From NCBI GenBank assembly GCA_026119855.1, contig JAOWBW010001903.1:101463-165462 (forward strand): a stretch of DNA of 64,000 nucleotides, in the 5' to 3' direction. This document shows positions 22,417-34,114 of the stretch, in pieces (positions within the stretch are counted from its first letter, which is position 1; each line of letters opens with the position of its first letter). This stretch comes from Campanula takesimana (taxonomy: Eukaryota; Streptophyta; Magnoliopsida; Asterales; Campanulaceae). A program made the translations under genes and the position numbers. Under the pieces are notes generated by a model. The model ran no database searches. It was not told the DNA's origin and saw only the letters and a program-made list of their open reading frames with translations.

Positions 22417-24499
22417 GGATCAAATGGGGTTTATCCTCCGCACGATGATGGCTTCCATGTCATTGAAGCATGTAGTTTATCCACCGACAAAAGGACAGTT
22501 AAACAAGTGGGTCACCCCAATGGGAGGAATGGGTCCGAAATTGCAAAAACTCCGGAAGTCACCAACTATGAAGGGTATCTCGCCCGAATGAAAGGTGCCA
22601 TTCGCTCTATGCCCCATGAGGAGCTCCAAATCTTATGTGAAAGTGATGATGATGAGGTATCTTCAAATGTGCCTCCTCGTATTCCTTCCCCGAGATTGGA
22701 AGAAAAAGGTTTTCCGGCCTTAGATGACTTCTTAGCTTTGCCACCGTTATCTCCACCGCCACCGCTGATTTACGGGTCCATATTCCCAGATTACTACTGT
22801 TGCATGCTTACTCTGGAAAAACTCCATAAAACCGTAGGAGTTGAGAGGAGCCAAAGCCACCACCCTGTCTCTCTAGAAAAGATCCGTGAGTCGGCAAACA
22901 CCCCTAAAAGAATGGTCATGGTGAATGAGTTAAGAAGGGAAGCATGGCCATATGGTACCCAAAACCCCTCGTCACTCGAAAAAGGGGTGGAAGAGGTTGA
23001 CGGCCCATTTGAAGTGAGTGTACTGACTCGATCCGGGCAGGTGCACACTGAGAACCCTAGGAAACCGCCGCTACCAGAACACTGAATGCCTTCCCCTCTT
23101 GCTAGTGAGGTAAAAGCCCTAGATTCCGGAGAAGAGGATCCCGTCTTAACCCAACTCAAGAGGACACAAGATAACATATCTTTGTGGTCCCTCCTCATTT
23201 CCTCCTACCCTCACAAGCTTAAATTGGAGGAATGCTTGGCCCAAACTATGGTACCCACCACGGCTACCCCCGAAGAGGCCGTGCAAATGATTGGAAGTGT
23301 TAAATATGGGAATGTCATCACATTCACGGACTTGGACTTGCCGAAATTTAGGACTAACCACAATGAAGCCCTCTACATCACGGTGCAATTGGATGAGCGC
23401 CACCTTCCTCGGGTTTTGGTTGATAATGGCTCTGCCATGAATGTCCTCCCGGCTAAGATGATGGATCTACTTAGTCTAAAGCCCATCGACCTAAAGCCTT
23501 CCATGATCACCGTCAAGGCTTATGATTCCACGGCCCACTCAGTCCTAGGGTGGCCACCCTGAACCTTTGGTTTGGAAAACAGATGATGCCAACCGACTTC
23601 CAAGTAATCGACATCCCCATATCCTTCACCGCCCTATTGGGATACCCATGGCTCCATAAAGTCAACGGGGTAGCCTCCACCCTCTACCAATGCGTAAAAT
23701 ATGTGCAAGAGGGTAATCTAATAACCATCGATGGGGACAGTGTTACCACAGAAGGAACCAACACCAATGGGATTCCTGTGTTAGAAATCAAACACGAGGA
23801 GAGCGGCATGGTTTTGACCGACTTCACCGAGATACCGTCCAAACCCACATCTGTTGTGCAGATCTTACGCTCACCAAGAACAGGATTCCCCCTGCAATGA
23901 GAATGATGCGTTTGATGCGCTACCTCCCGGGGCTTGGCCTTGGAAGGAAACTCCAAGGGGCCCACAAGATTGTTGAGATCAAAGAGCAAAAGACGCTCCA
24001 TGGCTTGGGATACAAACCCACCCCCGAGGACCTTAGGGTGGATAAAGAAATGGCTCAGAAAAGAAGCCAAGCCATGGCTCAAGGGATTCCATTTAAGGCT
24101 CCCAACCTCTGCCCTTACACTTTCGATATGAGCCGCTACTTTGTGAGAGAAGGGGTCGAAACCGAGGCCCCCGAGCCGAAGGAGCCCATGGTGACCAATT
24201 GGGATAAGCTACAAGAGGATCTCAAAAGATTCCAAGGGATGGTGGCTAACCCTGTAAGGAGAGCATTTCTAGACGCACCTAAGATGATCAGTCCTACCGA
24301 GACCACCATGAGTCACGAATACACTTTTAAGGGAGTGACCGAGATGGTAAGGGAATTTGAAACCTTGTCTACAATGGAGGTTGACCAAGAAAGGGAACCC
24401 GTTTGGGGTCGAAATGGTAGCTGCAAATTTGAGGTGGTAGGTCCCAAGCGCGCCACCGAGGAAGTCATGGACAACGAATGGAATGGTGTGGTAATGTAA
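22417..24499 (+). pseudogene. pol: Element C protease region
   Basis: After the gag stop the same frame continues through a variable stretch (to TGA 23083-23085) and into the aspartic protease: LPRVLVDNGSAMNVLP with the active-site Asp at codon 23422-23424, in the D-N-G-S form. A one-base shift near 23550 leads to IPISFTALLGYPWLH. A second shift, near 23895, leads to YLPGLGLGRKLQG and HGLGYKPTPEDL, ending at a TAA at 24497-24499. The protease would cut the polyprotein. Confidence 0.78.
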
Positions 24500-25138
24500 G
24501 GAATGTTTGGGGAGGAGTTGGTCGTGCCTGATCTAATTAGCCTCGAAAAGGGAATGATTGCTGTGATAGGGGACGGATCTCCTGGGATCTTTGACCCTCG
24601 CACATTGGTAAGCCCGACGGATATGCCTCTGAAGAATTGGGTGACTTTCTCTGGACCGGTGGCAAGCAAGGAGGAAATGACCACGAAGCTTGGACTGGTT
24701 CCCCGCCCCCTAGAGTCAAGTGTCATGGGGTCCAATGTAGTCGAGTCCCCTCAATCTCTTGTCTTTGAATTTGAGTCTTCCTACTCTGAGGGCCTCACGC
24801 CCGAGGATTATGAACTTGTAGCCAACATTGTATTCCCGTTTGCATTGAATGAAATGATAGACCTTTCCGAGTATCCCCTCATTGCTAACTTATTAGATGA
24901 TAAATTAACTAATAATCTAAAAAAGGTTAATGATGAATCACCTATTATTGCAGACACACTAAACGAACAAAACATTAAACAATCATTAAAGCAGGTTGCT
25001 GAGTATCCCCTCATTGCTAACTTATTAGATGATAAATTAACTAATAATCTAAAAAAGGTTAATGATGAATCACCTATTAATGCAGACACACTAAACGAAC
25101 AAAACATTAAACAATCATTAAAGCAGGTTGCTGACTGA
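24500..25138 (+). pseudogene. pol: Element C linker between protease and reverse transcriptase
   Basis: Open in the same frame as the downstream RT from 24503 to TGA at 25136-25138. No known domain. The last third is a duplicated AT-rich acidic/basic block. Element G has a single diverged copy of this block at 54220-54370. Confidence 0.6.
24869..25132 (+). repeat. Tandem duplication, 2 x 132 bp, in the pol linker
   Basis: Units 24869-25000 and 25001-25132 differ by one base seen (ATTATTGC against ATTAATGC). Each encodes 44 residues starting EYPLIANLLDDKLTNN, so the duplication keeps the frame. Confidence 0.95.
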
Positions 25139-27203
25139 GAGGAAAGTCGTGCCCAAGCTGCTGAAGAGGTTTTAACTAAGGTGAATTTGGGGACTGAAAA
25201 TGAGCCGAAAGAGACACAGATTGGTAGCTACTTCAAAGGAGCCAAAAGGGAAGCTTTGGTTGAGCTACTTAAGGAATATGTGGATGTGTTTGCTTGGTCT
25301 TATAAGGATATTCCGGGGTTGGATTCTTCGATCGTTGAACACAGGATCCCCGTGGATCCCGAGGTGAAACCTGTCAAGCAAAAGCTTCGGCGAATCAAAC
25401 CAGAATGGTCTTTGCAAGTCAAATAGGAGATTGAGAAGTTGCTCCGGGTCGGCTTCATAAGGGTGATAGAGTACCCCTCATGGCTATCCAACATAGTAAC
25501 AGTCACAAAGGCCAATGGAAAGGTCCGATGCTGTGTCGACTTTAGGGATCTCAACAAGGTGAGTCCCAAAGATGATTTCCCCCTCCCGAACATCGACATG
25601 CTTATAGATACAACCTCTAGTTTTGAGTTCAAATCTTTTGTGGATGGTTTTGCCGGATATAACCAGATTAAGATGGCCGAGAAGGACCAGGAGAAGACCG
25701 CCTTCACCACCCCCTGGGGGACCTTTTGCTACACCGTAATGACTTTTGGATTGCGAAATGCTGGGGCTACCTACCAAAGAGACGCAACCGCACTCTTCCA
25801 TGATATGATCCATAAGGAGATAGAGGTGTATGTCAACGACATGATTGTGAATTCCAAGGGCACCGGCGGGTCGCACTTGATAGACTTGAGAAAGTTCTTT
25901 CACAGGCTTAGGAAGCACTCCATGAGGCTCAATCTGGCCAGGTGCACTTTTGGGGTTTCTCGAGGAAAGGTTTTGGGGTACATGGTCACTGAACGAGGTA
26001 TCGAAATTGATCCCCAAAAGGTTAAGGCAATTGTGGAAATGAGGCCACCACGCACCCAAATAGAGGTAAAAGCCTTTATGGGAAGGTTGTAATACATTAG
26101 CCGCTTCATAAACCAGCTTACTCCCACATGCGAACCCATCTTAAAATTGCTAAAGAAGAATGCCGAGGTTGAGTGGAATGAAGAATGCCAAAGAGCCTTT
26201 GACAAGATTAAGGCCTATCTCATCCACCCGCCAATCCTATGCCCCTCGCACAAGGACAAGCCACTCTTGCTCTATCTAACGGTGACTGAAACGTCAATAG
26301 GAGCAATGTTGGCCCAAGAGAAGAAGGATTCAAAGGTAAAAAATGCCATCTACTTTGTGAGCCGTAAGCTACAAGGGAGCGAGCTCAACTACTCCCCAAT
26401 TGAAAAGACTTGTGCCGGATTGGTATGGGTCATAAGAAAGTTGAAGCATTACATGCATGCCCACCCAATACAGCTCATCTCCAAGATAGACCCCATCAAG
26501 TGCTTGTTGGAAAAGTCATCCTTGTCCATGAGACTCGCCAAATGGTCTTTCTTCCTAGCCGAGTATGATATCAGTTATGTGTCAAGAAAGGCAGTCAAAG
26601 GAAGGGTCTTAGCGGAATATTTGGCGGATTTCCCTAGTAATGAGGAAAAGGAGCCCGAGCCGCAATTCCCTGATGAAGGGATTTTTTCCCTCAAAGGGGG
26701 AAATAGGTGGAAATTGTTCTTCGACGGTGCCGCCAACAAAAGAGGGAATGGCATTGGATTGCTCTTGGTCGACCCAAAAGATGAGCACACCCCCATCGCC
26801 ATCAAGTTAAACTTCGATGTAACCAATAATGCCGTGGAATATGAGGCATGCACGGCCGGCTTGGAAGCAGCCCTGGAAAGGAATGTGAAAGAATTGGAGG
26901 TATACGGAGATTCGGCTTTGATCATCAACCAAGTCTCCAACAAGTGGAAAACACTGGACCCTGGTTTGCAGAAATATCATGCCTACATGGAAGAGCTAAT
27001 GGCACAATTCAAGGAAGTTAGCTTCCACTACTTGCCGAGGGACCGGAACCGTTTCGCCGACGCCTTAGCTACTTTGGCCTCATTGGTAGAAATCCCCGAG
27101 GTAAAGTCAATAAAACCTTTCCGAGTTGGGAGGAAAGAAAATTCGGCGTACTGTTGTGAGATTGAGGCCACCCCAGAAAAGGTGGAGGAACCATGGTACA
27201 ACC
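25139..27203 (+). pseudogene. pol: Element C reverse transcriptase, RNase H and second RNase H
   Basis: A single frame through the segment, broken by TAG 25424-25426 and TAA 26090-26092. RT boxes are VKQKLRRIKPEWSLQV, CCVDFRDLNKVSPKDDFPLP, FGLRNAGATYQR and the catalytic box, which here reads YVND: codon 25835-25837 is Asn where the first catalytic Asp belongs. The first RNase H is at about 26140-26640. The second, archaeal-type RNase H is at 26700-27080 (FFDGAANKRGNGIG, NAVEYEACTAGLEAAL, VYGDSALIINQ, NRFADALATLASL, keeping D-E-D-D). Two RNases H in tandem mark the Tat lineage. The frame runs to 27203, where element E interrupts the codons of PWYNQICQFL. Confidence 0.87.
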
Positions 27204-28510
27204 TGTAGACACCCCGCCTTGGACCTCTCACTTTGATTGCATACAAAGTATTTTTATTTAACTCGTTTTCGTTAATTTCTGTTACTTCAGTTAAGTTCCT
27301 AACTGATTACATTAGTTTTGGACTAAACTGCATACAGAGTTAAGTTTTAGGGTCATTCTGTCATTCTGTCCTTTTCTGCCGTGGGCGCTTCCGGAACTGT
27401 TAACGGGCTGCGCGCGCGTCTCGCCCCAAAAGAAGGACTCGCGCGCTTCCCATTTTGCAGTAACGGATTGCACCATATTTCCCTCCCTTTTCTTATTTGC
27501 AACATCTCTTTCTTGATCACAAAAGACTTCTTTTCTCATCCACATTCATCCCCCCTAGTTTTATAATCTCCAATCCCATTATTCTAGCCATCTCTTTAAA
27601 ACAAAATAATTCATTTTTATTTTATTTTCTTTTCTTTTATTTCTTTCATTTATTATTTTATTTATCTTATTTTCTTTTGATCAATTCCATCTCACATGGA
27701 TTGACCAATTTCCCTCCAACCTTTCCCTCTCTTTTTTACCTATAAAAACCATCATCTTCTACCTTAGAAAGGGACTCTTTTTTACACTCTTTGGACCTTA
27801 ATCTCACATTTTCACTACACCTACACTATACACAATTCTCTACACAAATTCTCCAACAAGAGTTTCTACACAACAAATTGTTCTACAACAATTTCATTAC
27901 AACAACAACACTTTCAAGTCAAGGTCCCAAGTCCTCTTCCTCAAGGTACAACTCCATTTTCTTCCTTTGTTTTCTTCTTCTTGATGTATGCAATCCCCAT
28001 TAATGGGACATGACCAACATGACTACTTCACATATTGAAGTTAGTTAAGGTTATCTCCCTACATTTTAATCTTAACTTTAATTCACCATGTTAATTTCTC
28101 TTCATCTCTTAATGTAATTCTTTAACATTACTTGTTACATGTAATCTTTATCATTAAATAAATAAAAAATTCTATTTTATTTCCCCTTTATTTCCCCTTT
28201 TCTTCTCATCACAATTGTTAGCACATTTATATTTAATTAATTGAAGGACATGTAAATATTAGAACACCAATAGTAGCAAGACCCGCGTAAGCGGGGCGGA
28301 GTGGGTGTTTAAGTACTTCCCACTCCGTCACCTAACCCCCGAACCCTTCTCTCCCGAATCTCTGGTTTTGTACATAAATTAGGCTATTTCTAGGTTTTTC
28401 TTATGTTCCTTTAAAAACATAGGTGGCGACTCTAAACAATCTAAAACAAGTTAGACATCCTAGGATAATTCACCGCTCTAGCCAAGCCGTGGTTTCCCGG
28501 GGTACCTACA
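27204..28510 (+). repeat. 5' LTR of element E (1307 bp)
   Basis: It starts TGTAGACACC and ends GGTACCTACA (inverted ends). It differs from the 3' LTR by a few percent (4 mismatches in the first ~118 bases by eye). It contains a GCGCGCGCG word near 27411 and GTGGCGACTC at 28423-28432. Confidence 0.92.
27741..27748 (+). promoter_or_regulatory. Probable TATA box of element E
   Basis: TATAAAAA preceded by a CCAAT box about 35 bp upstream (GGATTGACCAATTTCC). The same arrangement recurs in the 3' LTR (35872-35879). Confidence 0.55.
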
Positions 28511-28530
28511 GTGGCGACTCCGCTGGGGAC
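28511..28530 (+). other. Primer binding site of element E
   Basis: GTGGCGACTCCGCTGGGGAC directly after the LTR: the Tat-type primer site, longer and better preserved than that of C. Confidence 0.8.
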
Positions 28531-29031
28531 GATTTAGAGGGTTAAACTTGCGTTCTTAACTTTTGGTGTCTTATTACTGTTTTCTGGGCATTCTGGTAAA
28601 AAGGGTGGGAAGCGCGCGCCTCTGGTCTCCTTGGCCTAAAGCGCGCGCGTCCGACCCCAATTACCAGAATCGCCCGTCTTCCTTCTTGTCCTTCTATTCC
28701 ATGTTTCTGTGCTAACAAATTCTGCAGGGGAAAGCATTTTTATTTAGGGTCAAGGCAATCCCTTGAACCCGCTGATTTACAGGTTGTTACCCAGATGCGG
28801 GCGCCTCTGCCCCTCTTTGTCTAACGCGCGCGCCTCCTGAGTAGGCATCCTAATGCGCGCGCTTCTGGGCATTTTCCAGAAACAGAACAGTGCACAGAAC
28901 AGAGTGGTTTTGATAGTGTGTGGGCACCGGGCCTGCACAAAACAGTTTTTACTTTTTGTTTATTTTTATCGGTCACACGGGTGATTCGAAAGTTGTAATT
29001 ATGTGCTTATTTGTTTTTTTTATTTCTTTTG

Positions 29032-29094
<63 letters not shown>

Positions 29095-29789
29095 CACTTG
29101 TTAGACCTCACACTACATGCATATATTCTTATCAATTGCTCACTATCGAGTCGCACAAGTCCAACCCCAAACCCGTCGAGGCCCGTCCTACAAAGTTTCA
29201 AGCTCCACTCGACCTTGGCTCTTTCGAAGCGGTAAACCTCAGCCCGTGGCGTAGTTCATGACTACATGCCGGGGGTGACCTTTGAGCCTCATATTCAAGC
29301 CGAGCATAAGCCACACAATTCTAGTTAGGGTCTAACACTCCGTGACTCAAGTCGGTTTCCATGTACCGAGATTTCCCTAAACTAATGTCTTCAAAACATA
29401 CATGCCAACTTGTTGAAACGGACACAATAAAAATCCTCCCCAAAAGTGGTTACTATGGACGAAAATAAAAAATCCGTCCCCGCATGTATGCTTTACTACA
29501 TTAATTTAGTTTAATCTCGACACATGTAGGTCTCACAAGCGTGGTGGAATCTGATGAGTATATGGGACCGCGAGAAGGTCTATATACTAGTGTGACGATT
29601 CCACTATTTTTTCTAGAAACCCCAAAAAGGACTCCGTCCTTCCGACTTTTGTAAATAAAAAAAACTAAAAAAAAGAGTCATTTTCTTTATATGGTTGAGT
29701 TTTTTTCGTGTTTGTGGGTTAAATTTATTTTACTCAAAAGGTATTTGTGGGGCCAACCTAAGATCAACCGTGTTCTTTCAATAGGTCCA
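28531..29789. other. Leader of element E
   Basis: No gene. Four copies of a GCGCGCGC-type word lie at about 28615, 28641, 28825 and 28854. An AT microsatellite follows at 29034-29091. Confidence 0.5.
29034..29091. repeat. (AT)n microsatellite
   Basis: About 29 AT units without interruption. Confidence 0.97.
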
Positions 29790-30365
29790 ATGGCTTCCAA
29801 CGGCAACAACAACAATGGTGGGTACTTCTCCGTGTCCAACGAAAGACTCTTCAACATAATAAGAGCCATGGGGGAACAAATGGATAGACTTTCCGAGGAT
29901 GCCCGCCGAAAAGACGATTTGTGGCAAGCCCGTTTAGATCTCGAGGGGAAGATTCACAAGGAAGAGGTTTCCGAGCTCAAAGCCCATTTGCAAGAGCTCA
30001 CCAACAACAAGGCAAAGTTTAAGGGTAATGCATGCTCAAGTGGCCCGTCCCTCAAAAGCTACAAAGGTACCGCCAACAACCGAGTTTTCACTCCTCTCCT
30101 AGGAGTAACCCAAGCCGAAGCATTTGAAACTTTGGTGGCAAGTGGAAAGGTCAAGCCTTTGGAGGGGTACAAGCCGAAGACGATACCGAAGAATCATGCA
30201 CATGGTGAATGGTGTGGCTACCACAAGCATAGTGGCCATACTACCGAAGGGTGCTTCCTTCTCCGAAACATCATCCAAGATTTGTTCGACAACGGTGAAT
30301 TTACTGTGGGTGAAGAGCAACCTTTAGAGAGTGCCAACATGCAAGAACTCATCAAAGAAGAATGA
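29790..30365 (+). CDS. gag: Reduced gag-like ORF of element E
   Basis: An uninterrupted ORF of 191 codons starting MASNGNNNNGGYFSV. The N-terminal half is helical and charged (MGEQMDRLSEDARRK, EVSELKAHLQELTNN) and may form a coiled coil. The C-terminal half aligns with the end of element C gag and has the zinc knuckle CGYHKHSGHTTEGC (C-x2-H-x4-H-x4-C) and LLRNIIQDLFDNGEF. The capsid core that lies between these parts in C is absent. The product could bind RNA but probably cannot build a particle alone. It is one of the few unbroken element ORFs in the window. Confidence 0.72.
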   Translation: MASNGNNNNGGYFSVSNERLFNIIRAMGEQMDRLSEDARRKDDLWQARLDLEGKIHKEEVSELKAHLQELTNNKAKFKGNACSSGPSLKSYKGTANNRVFTPLLGVTQAEAFETLVASGKVKPLEGYKPKTIPKNHAHGEWCGYHKHSGHTTEGCFLLRNIIQDLFDNGEFTVGEEQPLESANMQELIKEE

Positions 30366-31008
30366 TTTGGTTTCGAAATGGGGCTTCTACAAGAAATCAT
30401 GCCACAAGGAGACTACAACGACAATGGGGACTACAACAACAATCTCCGTTTCTCTTTCTCTACCTAGTAATAGGAATTAAAAAAAAAAAAAAGAGTCAAA
30501 TTCCTCTTAAGTGTGCATTAAGTTTTCTTTGTCCAATTAATGTGAAATTTCGAGTCAAGTCTCATCATCAAATAAAAAGTCGTTCTTGTCCTCATACACT
30601 CTTCCAAGTTGTTCAATCTAATTCTTGGCAAAATGATGAAAAGATGTCTAAACAAGTTTTGGAATGAAGGCCATCACTTGAACGACTAGGGGCTAAACAT
30701 TGTGACGAAGGCAACATCATCAACGACGAAGACAAAGCCAAGACATCCAAGGTGAAGCAACAACCATGGAGAAAAATCAAGCAATATTTCAAAGGGGGGA
30801 TTTAAAAAAAAAAAAAAAATGCTTGCTAGGTTGAACTCTTCAAATCAACCTAGGCAAAAGTTAGAGCACAAAAAAAAAAAAAAAAAAAAAAAAAATCCCC
30901 CTCAATCAAAGAGGTTCACATCAAGATCAACATCATTCCATCCACCAAAGGAGGACGAAGCTACACGACGAAGCAACAATTCCATCCCGAAGAATGGAGA
31001 ATTCACAA

Positions 31009-31054
31009 GAACTACGGTGACCTGAGCCTCTACACTGGAGGAACGTAGGCAACC
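31009..31054 (+). other. Hairpin module H2, first copy in E
   Basis: GAACTACGGTGACCTGAGCC, then stem CCTC/GAGG around TACACTG, then GAACGTAGGCAACC. Outer stem CTACG/CGTAG. Nearly the same as the copy in G. Confidence 0.72.
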
Positions 31055-31513
31055 TTCGGGTCCGGTCTCATGCAAGAAAGAAGATATGTTTAGCCCTAGC
31101 GCGTTATGGTGATCGGCCTTCCTCTCAAACTTGTCAGGACATCTTTGTACGATTCATTTGCCAATGAATTAATCACCAAAAAGATTGAACAACTTTCTTA
31201 GATTTGGAATCATTTCGCGTTCCTTGTCGAGTCTAGGGACTTCTATTCTTTCTGCATACTCCCAATTTCTTGCAATCAAATTGGGGCTTTCATCTCTTCT
31301 CTCTTAATGACTTACTTGCCTTCGTGAGTCATTCAAAAAATATACATACATAAAGTCAATACTAGGGATACTTCCCTAGTCGAGTCAATGTCACTCATCT
31401 TTAGTGACAAGAGGTCTTCACCGCAAAATCACATGTCTTATCTCCTCAGCCAGAGTCAATGCACACTTCCTCATTAATCGAGTAAAAAAAAAATGACGCA
31501 AAAGAGATGCCCG

Positions 31514-31543
31514 CTAGATTGAAAACCCGAAAGGGCGGTCTAG
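31514..31543 (+). other. Hairpin H1 in E
   Basis: 30 bases: CTAGA, TTGAAAA, CCC-GAAA-GGG, CGG, TCTAG. The loop GAAA is of the GNRA type. Confidence 0.75.
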
Positions 31544-33666
31544 GCAAAAAACAGGGTGCGTCATAAAAAAAAATGAGAGAGTGAGAGAGAGAAGGGAAAG
31601 AGAAATGGAGATCCCCGGCTTCTAAAGAAGACAACTACATGAGTTCTACATTTGATCTCCTCAGCAAGTCAATTCCCCACCGAGTCAACTTTGGGATTGC
31701 AAAAGGCTCGGCAAAATATGGCACCATCAAAGGTTGTCTTGGGTTATCGGCATCATTCTCCAGCAGCGTGCATTTTTGGGTTCATGAAAAGAAGGCCCGT
31801 GGTATCCAAGACCCATCTGAGAACAAGCCCATCATAAAAGGGCACGAGGTTGCACAAATAATCCCTAGCTAGTCAATTGGCTTGGGCAGCAAATAGCAAC
31901 AACATGTGTCTCAGTAATTCAAGCTTCTACAAGCATGTGCCTCTAAAGTATGCCGAAGGACTACCGAGAAATATGGTAGCTCTTTCCATGTCCTCTTATG
32001 TTTGTTCCCTCGCACGAGGATGAGTCACTCTTGCTTTTCTCAACAAATGGTGATGCCCTAGGGGCTATGTGACTCAAGGACAAGGACTTCTTTTGCTTCA
32101 CTTGACAATCAATACGCCCTAGAGGCTATGTTCGAGAAAGATGTGTGAGACTATCCTCAAAGTCTCCCAAAAGGGATGTCAAAAATCCCTCTTGTCGCGT
32201 GTGCCTGTGCTCGTTCCCCCAATAAAGGATGGACCTTTCTCGCAATCAATGATGGCACTCTAGGGGCTACGGTCAAGTCTTAAAGGCTCCCTCGGCAAAG
32301 AGCAATTAACTCCCCAGCAGTATCCCCAGCCGAGTCATGTGCAACATTGGAAGCTTCCTCAATTCGGCACCGAAGGACTCAAGGGGCTTCGCAATCTACA
32401 ATCTTTTGGGCTACGGCATTACAGTAATCCGAGCAAAGGGCAATATTGGGGCTTCGCGACCGACAGTCTTTTAGGCAACAATACTCGAGCAAGTGCAATG
32501 TGGAGTAGTCTTATGGCTCTATGAGAACAATCAGGATTCAAGGGTCTCTCAACACTTCAAGTCAAGGGCCTCTTGGTTTTAAATGAAGACTCTGATGTTA
32601 TGAATGAAGTTGATGATTTTTGTTAGAACTTACAGCGAGATTTTGAAGGAAGTCTTAGAGAAAAGGAAAAAGATTCAATATGCTAAACTCTAATCAAAAC
32701 AGTGTTATAGCGGGAAACGCCACAGCCAATCCCAATGTTTCTGTAATTCAGCACCCCCTTCTCCAAGATCAAAAGCACAAGGTGCAGCTCAGATAAAGTT
32801 GGGCCACAGCACTAGTTGCATCCGAAGATCCGTCATTAGTTCAACTCAAGAAGAGTCAAGCAAGCATACTCATTTGAGACTTTATCACGCCAAGACCTTA
32901 TCCTCCGCGACCTCGACGGTACCGCAAGACATTACTGCATCCTTTGACATAAGCCCTCAGCCATTTGGGTATCGACCACAATGAGGCCATTCATCTCCCC
33001 AGTAAGAGAAAGAAGGAGATCTCTATCAAGAATTCTACCAAACGGTACATCCGCTCTCAATGCCGAGCCAATCACGAGATAATTTGGGGTTTTACAATGA
33101 AAGGTCTTCACATCCCGCCATCTACAAGCCCACGACACTTGGGGCTTTGCAATCTCTCGAAGCTTGGCATCAACGATCTCCTCTTGGGGCTTGCTCACTA
33201 CAACAACAAAGGGGGATTTACTCGAATAGGCCAAGAGCTGATTTATCTTGGAGCTATGCAAGTCCCTCAAAATTTGGCATCAAAGGCATTCTAGTGGCTT
33301 TACAATCAGCAACCCCTCATCTCGGAATCAAAAGCCTTTTGAAGCCCCATAATCGATAAATCTCTTGGGGCTAGACATCAATCTTCGTTGGGCACACCGG
33401 CGACAACAGAATTCAAGCGAGGCAACCCGGACTTCGACTGAACATGACTTGATCTAGGGTTGGCTTCACAAGCACACAATGGTTAAAATGGTTCACCCAC
33501 GAACTAAAAAAATCTTTTCCTCACATGTGTGCATATTCTTTCCTTTCTAAAAAAAAAAAAAAAAAAGATTTTTCTTTTTCTTTTTCTCCTTCTATGTGCA
33601 AAAGTATGTGCTTTACTTTTCTTTGCTTTGCTCCTAGCTTCTTCCCCAGAGTTCTCCATCATCCTT

Positions 33667-33710
33667 GAACTACGCTGGTCTGATTCCCTTCAAAGGATAC
33701 GTAGGCAGCC
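33667..33710 (+). other. Hairpin module H2, second copy in E
   Basis: GAACTACGCTGGTCTGA, then the stem TCC-TT/AA-GGA, then ATACGTAGGCAGCC. Outer stem CTACG/CGTAG conserved. Confidence 0.7.
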
Positions 33711-34114
33711 TTTGGCACGACCAACCCATCATTCAGAATGTCATCTCAACAACATTCCATCGAAGGCAACGGCAGTTCATCATCTTCATCAAAAGTATCA
33801 ACATCCTTCGGCAATCCATCTCCAATCAAGCGGCAATGGTAAGTGAAGGTATGAATGCATCCGAGGCTTTCCTCAAATACACCGCACACAAAATCACTTT
33901 CTCCATTCCTACAAAAGCTCTCTCTCATGCAAAACTGCTCTCAAATCACATTGCACCACGAGCACAATTTCTCTCTTCATGCACAAACACATATACCTGC
34001 CAAGCACACACATAACAGGTATCACCACGAAGTTAACAACATCCTCTACTCAAGGCACTTTATCCCTAGCAGAAAATGGTCCACAGTCAACCATGCCCGC
34101 ATCCCCACGGACTC

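Larger units (their letters stand above)
30366..34110. other. Non-coding interior of element E
   Basis: No conserved ORF in 3.7 kb. Hairpin modules lie at 31009-31054 (H2), 31514-31543 (H1) and 33667-33710 (H2). Several A runs are at 30481-30492, 30806-30819 and 30869-30895. Between about 32040 and 33380 a phrase like CTTGGGGCTTTGCAATCT returns in decayed form, perhaps an old tandem array. Confidence 0.6.

Noticed and set aside
24808..25107. Minus-strand ORF over the C linker
   Set aside because: A shadow of the duplicated 132-bp block; the plus frame is the one shared with G.
28920..29261. ORFs with IYIYIY text
   Set aside because: Translation of the AT microsatellite.
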